The translations under genes and the position numbers were made by a program. The notes under the pieces were generated by a model, which saw only the letters and a program-made list of their open reading frames with translations, was not told the origin of the DNA and ran no database searches. Source: Sepiola atlantica (lineage: Eukaryota; Mollusca; Cephalopoda; Sepiida; Sepiolidae). From it: 64,000 bases of DNA. Numbering within the stretch: the first letter of the stretch is position 1; the number at the start of each line of letters is the position of its first letter. The stretch spans positions 67,816,803-67,880,802 of the forward strand of contig OY744546.1 of NCBI GenBank assembly GCA_963556195.1, read 5' to 3'. Positions 44,709-54,720 of the stretch are shown piece by piece.

Positions 44709-44945
44709 GGTAATAATCCAGGTAAAAAACATCCACAGGGTAGTAATCCAGAGAATTTTAACCGGGGTTATTCATAAAAAGTGCTCAATATCAAAATAGA
44801 GCTTTATATATGATAATTTTATTTACACAGACATGTACAAAGTCTGCGACACTGGCATGTCGATGTTATCGATCAACAGTTACTATAAACTGAGATCTCA
44901 TCAGGCAGAGTTAGCATCCGATCTTAACCTCAGATCATATTTGGA
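44709..44945. repeat. Single copy of the repeat that forms the 42808-43092 palindrome
   Basis: Matches 42713-42940 in order: catccacagggtagtaatcc, agtgctcaatatc, gcgacactggcatgtcgatg and actgagatctcatcaggcag. No inverted partner here. Confidence 0.85.
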
Positions 44946-45529
44946 GAGAATTACTCGTGTTCCGGGATTTTAGTGTCAAATATATGAAAAGTTCGAATGC
45001 AAAACGCCATTTTCAAAATCACGAAACTGTCCTTACAAAAAGTGTTGCATTTCAACACTCGACGAGACACCAAAACTATGTTTGCATAATATGATACCGA
45101 AATAATTAGTTTTTGATTTCAATAAAAATCAGCTTTCATTCGAAGTCTGAATTTAATATATACGCGTTTTTATTGTGTAAGTTCGCAATTTAAACGAATT
45201 GGATTTATCGCGTGTACTTGATTCTAAGATACTTGTAATGCGGTATAATAACATAAAACATCGGTTCTATTTTGATCGCTGCAGGTGAACCACGTTGAAT
45301 CTGCTCAATACAAAATGGGTGACAATTTTACAATACCAGGCGCTGCATATGATTTACGCCAACACACCCCTGAAAATGACTGTAAAAACTTACGCCCTTA
45401 ACCGTGATATACATATGACTGCAGATATTTATCCCAAACAAGGCAATGTTTACGATGTAGGTTTCGGGTGTCATCCTAAGTTGGGAACAGTGTACCAAAA
45501 TGTATGTTTAAATTAGTTTTAAACCTCTG
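44946..45529. other. Gene-free stretch
   Basis: The 73-codon frame at 45295-45516 has no splice sites or domain and is not supported. Confidence 0.4.
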
Positions 45530-45830
45530 CATGTCCGTACAGTCTGGGAAACAGGGAGCAGGGAGGGAGTTTCAGAGGCCGCCATCACGAGGAAAGAAGC
45601 TATTAGAGTAGAAAGCTCTCCGGCATCTGGGGACCTCCACAGTGAACCAATGGGATTTAGCTGATTGTCTAGTTGGTCTAGTGTATTTACGTCGAGTGGG
45701 GCACCAAAGTAGTCAGTCTATTGGAGCACAGTCTATCGAAGTATTTGTAAAACAAGCAATAGGATGCATCATTGCGGTGATAGGGCAACAGCTAGAGCTT
45801 GGTTAAAACTTGAAAGAAACTTCATACGGC
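45530..45830 (-). pseudogene. LINE C-terminal fragment
   Basis: Minus strand reads YCLFYKYFDRLCSN with TLVPHST in the expected next position, then in shifted frame HWFTVEVPRC and NSLPAPCFPD, the conserved C-terminal region (normally LWNSLP) of the LINE family at 20130-21140. Broken by stops and frameshifts; 5'-truncated. Confidence 0.7.
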
Positions 45831-45964
45831 CAGGGTGAATGCCGCACTTGCTACCAGCTATATCGTTATATATTTGTAATAATTACTGTTAGATGAAGAA
45901 CTTTGTGTTTAAATAGAATAGTTTGCTTGGCATTAAAAAGTCAGAGGTGACATCGACCATGAGT

Positions 45965-46290
45965 ATTGATTTACTCCTCTCCAGGAGTTAGGCACAGTTT
46001 TTATCTTACTCCCACAAGTAAGATGTGACCCAAGGTCGGGTCGGGAAAGTGGGGTTTAAAAATTGCCTGGGCAGCCCCGTCGGCATTCCCCGGTAGGGGC
46101 GCCTCAGGCAGTAAGCAATAAACTTACTCCTCCTCAAAGAGGGGAGGCAAAGCCTGGGAGGGTGGACCTCATAGAACTGCACAGGACAGACCCATAGACA
46201 GGCGTAAATCAAGCCCCGAAGGCCAAGACAATACGAGTCTATGGGGTGCAGTATCCATCGGAACAGATACTACACTTTGATCTTAGTCAA
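45965..46290 (-). mobile_element. U2 snRNA-headed SINE, copy 4
   Basis: Minus strand starts gactaagatcaaagtgtagt then atctgttccgatggatactg; the body matches copy 1. The 3' end carries the same aaatcaatactc as copy 1. Confidence 0.85.
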
Positions 46291-46520
46291 ACATGAGTAG
46301 CTGTGTCAGAAAAACAGATAACATAAATGATTGGGTTCTACCTTTATTTTGAGAGAAACGTGAACTCAAATTAAATAAAAGCTAACACAAACATACATTG
46401 TTTAAGTGACTAAAGAAAAGAAAATATTTTTGAATTTACCACAATGATCCTTAATCAGTTATATAACCATTCGACACGCAGTTATTTTTGGAAGATAACA
46501 AAAGTACAAAAATAAATATG

Positions 46521-46526
<6 letters not shown>

Positions 46527-46567
<41 letters not shown>

Positions 46568-46568
46568 A

Positions 46569-46598
<30 letters not shown>
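46527..46598. repeat. (TA)n, (TG)n and (GA)n run
   Basis: Compound microsatellite. Confidence 0.93.
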
Positions 46599-46599
<1 letters not shown>

Positions 46600-46742
46600 C
46601 AGTATCTTCACTTTCATTCATCCATTGTAGATAAGCCAGTCCTTTTAATTTTCAGTGATTAAGGTTGCAAATAATTTTTTAAAAACTTCTCAGTGGTTAA
46701 ATAAATTATATTCTTTCATAAATATGTGTTATTGTTTATTAT

Positions 46743-46791
46743 CTATGTACGTATACGTTTCGTCCTTAATAATCGCGACTCATCAGCATAG
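46743..46791 (-). ncRNA. Type I hammerhead ribozyme, intact core
   Basis: Minus strand: CTATG (helix I), CTGATGA, helix II GTC...GAC, GAAA, helix III CG-TATA-CG closed by A15.1-U16.1, then GTA with predicted cleavage before CATAG, which pairs with CTATG. All core bases match the hammerhead consensus. Helix III is only 3 bp with a 4-nt loop, as in retrozyme and PLE hammerheads. Helix II has 3 pairs and a 12-nt loop (a G-G mismatch replaces the fourth pair seen in copy 2), so activity may be modest. Predicted cleavage lies between 46748 and 46747. Confidence 0.85.
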
Positions 46792-46809
46792 AGATATGCC
46801 TACTCACTA

Positions 46810-46890
46810 CCGGTCATGCGATTCGAAACCCCGGATTACGAATATATTTAAACTCACATCCGACACCTTAACCACTCGGACAGGTTGAAC
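46810..46890 (-). ncRNA. tRNA-like region of the retrozyme-like unit, copy 1
   Basis: A box tgtccgagtggttaagg at about 46869-46885 and B box ggtttcgaatcgc at about 46807-46819 on the minus strand. The pattern resembles a Leu/Ser-type tRNA head. An internal Pol III promoter here would drive transcription into the hammerhead. Confidence 0.65.
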
Positions 46891-47083
46891 AGCGAATAAA
46901 CAGTGATAATTTTAACACGTTATATGGCGGCTTGACGTCATAGAGCGTTCGACTTTTAATGAAAGGAACGATGCATTTTTAAAGCTAGCGACGTCATGCT
47001 GTGTTAATACTACACTTACAGTTCTCTACTAGACAGTCCTTTCTAGGAGCTACTAATAATAAATATTTATTATTGTTTATTAT

Positions 47084-47132
47084 CTATGTACGTATACGTT
47101 TTGTCCTTCATAATTGGGACGCATCAGCATAG
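47084..47132 (-). ncRNA. Type I hammerhead ribozyme, mutated core
   Basis: Same fold as 46743-46791, with identical helix I (CTATG/CATAG) and helix III (CGTATACGTA) and a perfect 4-bp helix II (GTCC/GGAC). Two core changes, CTGATGC for CTGATGA and AAAA for GAAA, hit positions needed for catalysis, so it is predicted inactive. Confidence 0.85.
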
Positions 47133-47149
47133 AGATATGACTATTCACT

Positions 47150-47230
47150 ACCGGTCATGCGATTCGAAACCCCGCATTACGCGTATTGTTCAACTCAAAT
47201 CCGACGCTTTAACTACTCGGCCACGTTGAA
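47150..47230 (-). ncRNA. tRNA-like region of the retrozyme-like unit, copy 2
   Basis: A box tggccgagtagttaaag and B box ggtttcgaatcgc on the minus strand; better A box than copy 1. Homology to copy 1 stops at cagtgat (about 47251), where TA/GA repeats begin. Confidence 0.65.
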
Positions 47231-47261
47231 CAGCGAATAAACAGTGATATAAATATATATA

Positions 47262-47268
47262 TATATAA

Positions 47269-47302
<34 letters not shown>
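47262..47302. repeat. (TA)n/(GA)n microsatellite
   Basis: TATATA then GAGAGA runs ending the retrozyme-like repeat. Confidence 0.93.
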
Positions 47303-47303
<1 letters not shown>

Positions 47304-47670
47304 ACAGGAATAAAATATATGATGCATTCTATCAAAGTTTCACCTATCATAAAAAATGAGTACTCTATATACTAGATAGAGCAATTATATAAAAAAGTAA
47401 AAAGACAACGGTGAACTGTTGCTCTCAGTATAATTTCATTTTATATCATCTTTATTTTTATTTTATTTTTTAAATTATGCCTTTTGGTTATTTCCCTTTA
47501 TCAACTCATGTCTGTAGCAATCCTCGTACAATGAGATATCATTCTTTGAAAAGCTATGGCTTAAGAAAATATCAATAACATTTATTGTATTTGAAATCCC
47601 TTGTTTTGAACAACTGAAGACCTAATAGATCTCGTATTTTTCACAATCTTTTTTCACATCTCGTTTTACT
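47303..47670. other. Gene-free stretch
   Basis: No gene or known repeat recognised. Confidence 0.45.

Positions 47671-47724
<54 letters not shown>
47671..47724. repeat. (TA)n tract
   Basis: About 27 TA units. Confidence 0.95.
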
Positions 47725-47727
<3 letters not shown>

Positions 47728-47737
47728 AATATATAAC

Positions 47738-47922
47738 GGACAACTTATGTCTGGATATTTTTTCGTAGACCATTTCCATTGTCCGAATTGGAATATTTGT
47801 TTCGGTGATGGGGGCGGCCAACAACCCCCCCCCCCCCAAAGAAGACAAAATAATAAATATAAAAAACTAAGAATCTGATTCGGACAATGGAAGGGATCTA
47901 CGACAGGATATCCAGACATAGG
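47738..47922. repeat. Foldback of the 11485-12082 family
   Basis: Left arm 47738-47788 (atgtctggatattttttcgt, attgtccgaat) and right arm 47878-47922 (attcggacaatgg, gatatccagacatagg) are inverted copies with about 90 bp between, including a C15 run. (TA)n lies on both sides (47671-47724 and 47980-48030). Confidence 0.83.
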
Positions 47923-47971
47923 TTTCTTTTGTATTTAACAATACTGGCCTTCAAGAAAACATACTATTTAG

Positions 47972-47979
<8 letters not shown>

Positions 47980-48030
<51 letters not shown>
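47980..48030. repeat. (TA)n tract
   Basis: About 25 TA units. Confidence 0.95.
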
Positions 48031-48031
<1 letters not shown>

Positions 48032-49399
48032 TTTTAAATAAATACATAATCGGGGGAAATGAACATGTGGTCAACGGTTCTAGTGCCTACGCAAACTCTC
48101 AATGACCGATATATGTGTCTTAGTGTTGCAAAACTGTATTATTGCTATATTAAGACCATATTTATTTTTACACATGATGAATGAAAAAGAAAAGAATGAA
48201 TGGGTAGAAAGGTTTCGAACGTCGCTGAAGCGAGCTAACCCGAGATTAGGATTAAGAAAGATAAATCCTATGGGGAAGTGAGGGAAAAGGGAAATAATAA
48301 AAAATGTTATCAAATAGAAACTACATTAGATCCGAGATGTTCATTTTGCTTACAAAAAGGTCGCAAAGACTTAATGCAAATAATGACAAGAATCTTCAGA
48401 TGAAACAGACTCTGTGAACTTCTGAGCATAGAGAATAAACAAACACTTTAATTTGAGGCACATATATTTATAAGGTGTTCGGCGATAGAAGACCTATATG
48501 TAGTATTCAAAACATCAGGTTATAAATAATATGCCTAACGTATTTTATTGGGCACGTGTTGTTTGACCCGGATGTCTTATCTTTGCGACGTCGTGTAAAC
48601 GTAGTGCCAAACTGCAACAACTTTTAAATAAAGAAATAATAGAATTATTATCATCGTAGGTGGGGGGGGGGGAGAGACATCATTTCGAATAGACGTCAAG
48701 ATGGTGGGGAGCAAAACAACTTGTGTGACAGTTTTAATTCTGTTTCCACTAAAATAATCACTACAAATATCACAGCCCAATTATTTATTAAAGTGTTTCC
48801 ATATTTATTTTACTACTTGTTACAGTAAGAAGAATTGCTCTGATCACATGCAACTTACGATTTAAAGAGTTAAAATAAATCTATAAAATAAATTCAGATC
48901 TCAAAGAAAATGTACATTAAGCTTAACGAATTCTATTAACTAGAAATATTTTCTTTAAATAACAGTATGGGAATCTCATGGGAAATTTGCTATGGGGGCT
49001 AAGAAATTAGTCATATTTATGCAACATTCCACTGAAAATATCTAAAGGAATCATGTAAACTATACAATGTAACTTTACATGATCATATAAAAGCTATCAA
49101 TTATTTCGGCCAACAGTGAAAACTAACTAAAATCATTTTATACAGTCCTGATAAACGAGCACAACAAGACTCACCTGAAAAAGGTTAGTGGTTACATCTG
49201 TCTAAACGTTGTTATCAAATGATTCAATATCAGAAAAACGATCATAATAATACAAATAGGTCAACCTCATTTAAAAACTCGAAACTATCGACAGGTATTC
49301 AAGTTTTTTTCTTCCGAGTATTACTAACAAAATTGTATTACCTATATAATAAAGTTAATTCATATTTGATTAACTTTTTTTTTTTCTTTTTATCTGCAG
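48031..49399. other. Gene-free stretch, possibly intronic
   Basis: G9 run at 48663. No coding exon seen. If the exon at 49400 belongs to a spliced 5'UTR, this stretch is upstream intron. Confidence 0.4.
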
Positions 49400-49897
49400 G
49401 CAATTACCGTAGCCGTTTAACTGGAACTTTGGGATTATATTACTGCGCGGATTAATAATTCGGCATCAAACGACCTTTCCAAATGAAAAAAATAGTAAAA
49501 AGACGATCCGTCTTTTGACACGGAACTACATTGCCACAACATAGAATGTTGCGCAATCTTCAAGGAAGTCATCGAAAAACAACAACGATTTAGCCCTCTG
49601 CATTAATATCAAAGTCTTTATCCGGAATATAAACTGTGCACTAGTTTACATGGTACCACTTATGAACGGCAAAAATGTAAATATCTATTATTTATCTGCT
49701 GTATAGTAGACAGAGCTCAATAGTCGCACCGTTCATTATGATGTTCAACGCGACAAACGGAATGTCGGAATTCAACTCGACATTCAATTACACTCCAGTC
49801 GCAATGGATTATAATTTCAATAATCCTTTCAACAAACTGCACATCAGAGTGACATTTTGCATCCTTTATACTCTAACCTTTCTTTGCTGTTTCTTTG
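49400..49897 (+). CDS. First coding exon of a rhodopsin-like GPCR (with spliced 5'UTR); coding part 49738-49897
   Basis: A strong acceptor (long T/C tract, then tatctgcag) ends at 49399. The exon runs through a 338-nt untranslated part to ATGATG at 49738 and encodes MMFNATNGMSEFNST, then FNYTPVAMDY, then NFNNPFNKLHIRVTF. It ends in a hydrophobic run CILYTLTFLCCFFG, and at 49897 a donor G|GTAAGT splits a Gly codon. Sequons NAT, NST and NYT in a short N-tail before a single membrane segment fit an extracellular receptor N-terminus. The split Gly falls where rhodopsin-like receptors have the TM1 G-N pair, so Asn1.50 should open the next exon. Subfamily is unknown; peptide-hormone receptors are plausible. 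Later exons are not visible in this window. Confidence 0.72.
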
Positions 49898-50362
49898 GTA
49901 AGTAATTATACGGTTTATTTTTTCAACCATGCTTTGTTGCTTTTTCGATCGATGTATACATTTGTTTTTCAGATAAAAAATACCAATATAGTTTTGTTTT
50001 CTCTCGGGTCAACGAAACGACGAATATTTACGAGCACAGCGCTGCTTGTTTCGATACGAGTCTGTCATTCGATTTATTTTATAATCATAAAAAATATTCC
50101 AAAGCCACTTCTCAGAAAATAGTATTCGTAATGTATTATGTATAAGTTTTGAAAGCAACAAAACATTTCTATATGTTGGCGGCGAATGATTAATGTTTGC
50201 CTTTTCATTTAGTCTCGTGTTTCTTTGATCTCTGAGGCGTAGATGATTTTGCACAGATTCAAATACGTATAAAATTGCAGAGACTACCTATCCATAACGA
50301 TGAACACCTGGGATGCTAACAGAAACTGTAATGCATAACTCTTATATAGTTATATATATAAC

Positions 50363-50364
<2 letters not shown>
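49898..50364. other. Intron of the GPCR-like gene, start
   Basis: Follows the GTAAGT donor. No second exon with TM2 features was found to the end of the window, so the intron would be long. Confidence 0.45.
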
Positions 50365-50423
<59 letters not shown>

Positions 50424-50442
50424 CTTAGAATAAAATTATATA

Positions 50443-50528
<86 letters not shown>

Positions 50529-50544
50529 GTATATATTTATATAA

Positions 50545-50578
<34 letters not shown>
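50365..50578. repeat. (TA)n tracts
   Basis: TA at about 50365-50420 and 50447-50524, then TA with AATGTATATATTT variants to 50578. Confidence 0.94.
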
Positions 50579-50583
<5 letters not shown>

Positions 50584-50894
50584 GGAATTTCAGATAATAT
50601 GTAAGTACTTTAGCGATTGGACATTAAATGAATCATTAAATTCTAGCGGGGCCCGTGTAAATTACACGAAATGTTATTTTCAATACTAATTATCTTGTTC
50701 CTAACCTATACATTACTTTGTAAATGCTTTAGATTAAATTAAATTTGGCTCCAATTCATGAGTAACATACACAGATTCGGAAGGTCGTTGCTTTTGATGT
50801 AAGCGTGACACACAAAATAACACACATGCTATCATATTAACATGTGTCTTCCCAGTCGTCCCCTCCCTACCCCCCACCCTTTCCGATGTAGAAA
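50579..50894. other. Gene-free stretch
   Basis: No gene or known repeat recognised. Confidence 0.4.
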
Positions 50895-50990
50895 AAAAAA
50901 TCTGAGAGGTTGGTTGGGATCGAACTATAAACCAGTTGGACCGACGTCAAAATCAATACGTCGCTAACCGTTTCGCCAAAAGGAAATACT
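50895..50990 (-). ncRNA. tRNA-like SINE head
   Basis: Minus strand: ttttggcgaaacggttagcg resembles an A box and tagttcgatcccaacc a B box, about 50 bp apart, followed by a T/A-rich tail. Not a functional tRNA by base pairing. Confidence 0.55.
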
Positions 50991-51750
50991 TGAAAAATTA
51001 CGAAAATTAGGTGATTTGAATGCTTTTCAAAATCTCGACACGCATGCACAGAGCTTTTGATGTAAGTGTGGCACACGAACACACACGCTATCGTATTGAT
51101 ATATGCATTTTTATAAAACAATTACTTATTTCTTAAATGTAAGCTAGACAATTTAGAAAATATGTAAAACAAGATACTATTCTATGAGGAAAGACATATA
51201 TTTTGTGAGTTCTCTCTTTTTATTTTTAGCTTAATATATATTTCTTGTTTTCAGTCGTTAGTGTATACAATTAAGCTTTAAATCTAATATCCACTAGACT
51301 TATCCGTTTACTGCATCGCAATATGCGTAGTTTATCTATTTAGTTAATGTTGGTATCAAAGTTTTGATGTAGAGGTCCACTTAGGCTCTAAAGTACGTTT
51401 AACACTCCGTCTGCATGTCTGATTTATTTCGATAGACGGAATTCTATCATAAATTAATGTTTTTAGAATATGCTTTTGATTTGAAGTATGAGCCGATATC
51501 CGTTTTCTTTGACCCAAATGTGAGTGTAATTGACAGTGCTCCGCTCTTCTATGTAAACATTTATGACTTTTCTACTGCAAATATCATATCTACTGCATTG
51601 TTTAATGTTGGGCTGTGATCGATCTTATCAGTACTATAGTATATGCTGCGTGTGCTGCTGCTTTCAAGTGTCGCTTATCTTCCTTGTATGGGAGAATATG
51701 CTTAACTATTTAGTTACACGCATCAACTGCAACGTATATATCTGTTTTAG
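50991..51750. other. Gene-free stretch before the satellite
   Basis: The frame 51563-51817 is open because it runs into satellite unit 1; not supported as a gene. Confidence 0.4.
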
Positions 51751-54720
51751 GATCACAATGTGCGACGAAATAATAAATATACCCAGACTGGTACTGCTGA
51801 ATGTCCCATCAGTGTAATATTGATTAGAAGGTAGTGTCACCATCTCACGTTATTGCTTTAAAGGACAAAACCGTATCTGCAACTAATGCTTTTTGTTCGC
51901 GTCAACTTTTAGCAGGATCACAATGGGCGACGAAATAATAAATATAATCAGACTGGTACTGCTGAATGTCCCATCAGTGTAATATTGATTAGAAGGTAGT
52001 GTCAGCATCTCACGTTATTGCTTTAAAGGACAAAACCGTATCTGCAACTAATGCTTTTTGTTCGCGTCAACTTTTAGCAGGATCACAATGGGCGACGAAA
52101 TAATAAATATAATCAGACCAGTACTGCTGAATGTCCCATCAGTGTAATATTGATTAGAAGGTAGTGTCAGCATCTCACGTTATTGCTTTAAAGGACAAAA
52201 CCGTATCTGCAACTAATGCTTTTTGTTCGCGTCAACTTTTAGCAGGATCACACTGGGCGACGAAATAATAAATATAATCAGACCAGTACTGCTGAATGTC
52301 CTATCAGTGTAATATTGATTAGAAGGTAGTGTCAGCATCTCACGTTATTGCTTTAAAGGACAAAACCGTATCTGCAACTAATGCTTTTTGTTCGCGTCAA
52401 CTTTTAGCAGGATCACAATGGGCGACGAAATAATAAATATAATCAGACCAGTACTGCTGAATGTCCCATCAGTGTAATATTGATTAGAAGGTAGTGTCAC
52501 CATCTCACGTTATTGTTTTAAAGGACAAAACCGTATCTGCAACTAATGCCTTTTGTTCGCGTCAACTTTTAGCAGGATCACAATGGGCGACGAAATAATA
52601 AATATAATCAGACCAGTACTGCTGAATGTCCCATCAGTGTAATATTGATTAGAAGGTAGTGTCACCATCTCACGTTATTGTTTTAAAGGACAAAACCGTA
52701 TCTGCAACTAATGCTTTTTGTTCGCGTCAACTTTTAGCAGGATCACAATGGGCGACGAAATAATAAATATAATCAGACCAGTACTGCTGAATGTCCCATC
52801 AGTGTAATATTGATTAGAAGGTAGTGTCACCATCTCACGTTATTGTTTTAAAGGACAAAACCGTATCTGCAACTAATGCCTTTTGTTCGCGTCAACTTTT
52901 AGCAGGATCACAATGGGCGACGAAATAATAAATATAATCAGACCAGTACTGCTGAATGTCCCATCAGTGTAATATTGATTAGAAGGTAGTGTCACCATCT
53001 CACGTTATTGTTTTAAAGGACAAAACCGTATCTGCAACTAATGCCTTTTGTTCGCGTCAACTTTTAGCAGGATCACAATGGGCGACGAAATAATAAATAT
53101 AATCAGACCAGTACTGCTGAATGTCCCATCAGTGTAATATTGATTAGAAGGTAGTGTCACCATCTCACGTTATTGTTTTAAAGGACAAAACCGTATCTGC
53201 AACTAATGCTTTTTGTTCGCGTCAACTTTTAGCAGGATCACAATGGGCGACGAAATAATAAATATAATCAGACTGGTACTGCTGAATGTCCCATCAGTGT
53301 AATATTGATTAGCAGGTAGTGTCACCATCTCACGTTATTGTTTTAAAGGACAAAACCGTATCTGCAACTAATGCCTTTTGTTCGCGTCAACTTTTAGCAG
53401 GATCACAATGGGCGACGAAAAAATAAATATAATCAGACCAGTACTGCTGAATGTCCCATCAGTGTAATATTGATTAGAAGGTAGTGTCACCATCTCACGT
53501 TATTGTTTTAAAGGACTAAACCGTATCTGCAACTAATGCTTTTTGTTCGCGTCAACTTTTAGCAGGATCACAATGGGCGACGAAATAATAAATATAATCA
53601 GACCAGTACTGCTGAATGTCCCATCAGTGTAATATTGATTAGGAGTTAGTGTCACCATCTCACGTTATTGTTTTAAAGGACAAAACCGTATCTGCAACTA
53701 ATGCTTTTTGTTCGCGTCAACTTTTAGCAGGATCACAATGGGCGACGAAATAATAAATATAATCAGACCAGTACTGCTGAATGTCCCATCAGTGTAATAT
53801 TGATTAGAAGGTAGTGTCACCATCTCACGTTATTGTTTTAAAGGACTAAACCGTATCTGCAACTAATGCCTTTTGTTCGCGTCAACTTTTAGCAGGATCA
53901 CAATGGGCGACGAAATAATAAATATAATCAGACCAGTACTGCTGAATGTCCCATCAGTGTAATATTGATTAGAAGGTAGTGTCACCATCTCACGTTATTG
54001 TTTTAAAGGACAAAACCGTATCTGCAACTAATGCCTTTTGTTCGCGTCAACTTTTAGCAGGATCACAATGGGCGACGAAATAATAAATATAATCAGACCA
54101 GTACTGCTGAATGTCCCATCAGTGTAATATTGATTAGAAGGTAGTGTCACCATCTCACGTTATTGTTTTAAAGGACAAAACCGTATCTGCAACTAATGCT
54201 TTTTGTTCGCGTCAACTTTTAGCAGGATCACAATGGGCGACGAAATAATAAATATAATCAGACTGGTACTGCTGAATGTCCCATCAGTGTAATATTGATT
54301 AGCAGGTAGTGTCACCATCTCACGTTATTGTTTTAAAGGACAAAACCGTATCTGCAACTAATGCCTTTTGTTCGCGTCAACTTTTAGCAGGATCACAATG
54401 GGCGACGAAAAAATAAATATAATCAGACCAGTACTGCTGAATGTCCCATCAGTGTAATATTGATTAGAAGGTAGTGTCACCATCTCACGTTATTGTTTTA
54501 AAGGACAAAACCGTATCTGCAACTAATGCTTTTTGTTCGCGTCAACTTTTAGCAGGATCACAATGGGCGACGAAATAATAAATATAATCAGACCAGTACT
54601 GCTGAATGTCCCATCAGTGTAATATTGATTAGAAGGTAGTGTCACCATCTCACGTTATTGTTTTAAAGGACAAAACCGTATCTGCAACTAATGCTTTTTG
54701 TTCGCGTAAACTTTTAGCAG
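51751..54720. repeat. 165-bp satellite, 18 monomers, with 990-bp higher-order pattern
   Basis: The word gatcacaatggg (or variant) recurs at 51751, 51916, 52081 and every 165 bp to 54556, giving exactly 18 units with no indels between them. Units 2-4 share gtcagcatc and ttgctttaa; units 5-18 share gtcaccatc and ttgttttaa. Units 10 and 16 both have gactggtact plus agcaggtag, and units 11 and 17 both have gaaaaaata, giving a six-unit (990-bp) higher-order period. Unit 1 is the most diverged (tgcgacgaaa, acccagac). The array stops at gcgtaaacttttagcag within one base of a full unit. Confidence 0.97.

Larger units (their letters stand above)
46721..47252 (-). mobile_element. Tandem retrozyme-like repeat: tRNA-like promoter plus hammerhead ribozymes, 341-bp period
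   Basis: Two direct copies of one unit (about 46721-47060 and 47061-47252, the second cut by a microsatellite) are offset by exactly 341 bp. Read on the minus strand, each unit has a tRNA-like region with A box (tggccgagtagtt in the 47.2-kb copy, tgtccgagtggtt in the 46.9-kb copy) and B box (ggtttcgaatcgc), followed about 35 nt later by a hammerhead domain. About 150 bp of non-tRNA DNA, found only in the first copy, completes the unit. Cleavage at both hammerheads would release a 341-nt RNA, the size range and layout of described animal retrozymes. It encodes no protein, so it would need a reverse transcriptase in trans. Confidence 0.8.

Noticed and set aside
45295..45516. 73-codon frame between repeats
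   Set aside because: No domain, no splice sites, and composition does not differ from surrounding DNA.
46807..46890. Functional tRNA gene at the A/B-box region
   Set aside because: Acceptor and anticodon stems do not pair; only promoter boxes are conserved.
50867..51121. 84-codon frame on the minus strand
   Set aside because: Overlaps the tRNA-like SINE head; no protein similarity recognised.
51751..54720. Hammerhead in the satellite monomer (ggacaaaacc downstream of ctgctgaatgtcc)
   Set aside because: The first box is CTGCTGA with two extra bases before the stem, GAAA is AAAA, and no helix I or III pairing is seen.
51751..54720. CRISPR-like array
   Set aside because: Monomers are contiguous 165-bp repeats with no variable spacers, and the DNA is eukaryotic.
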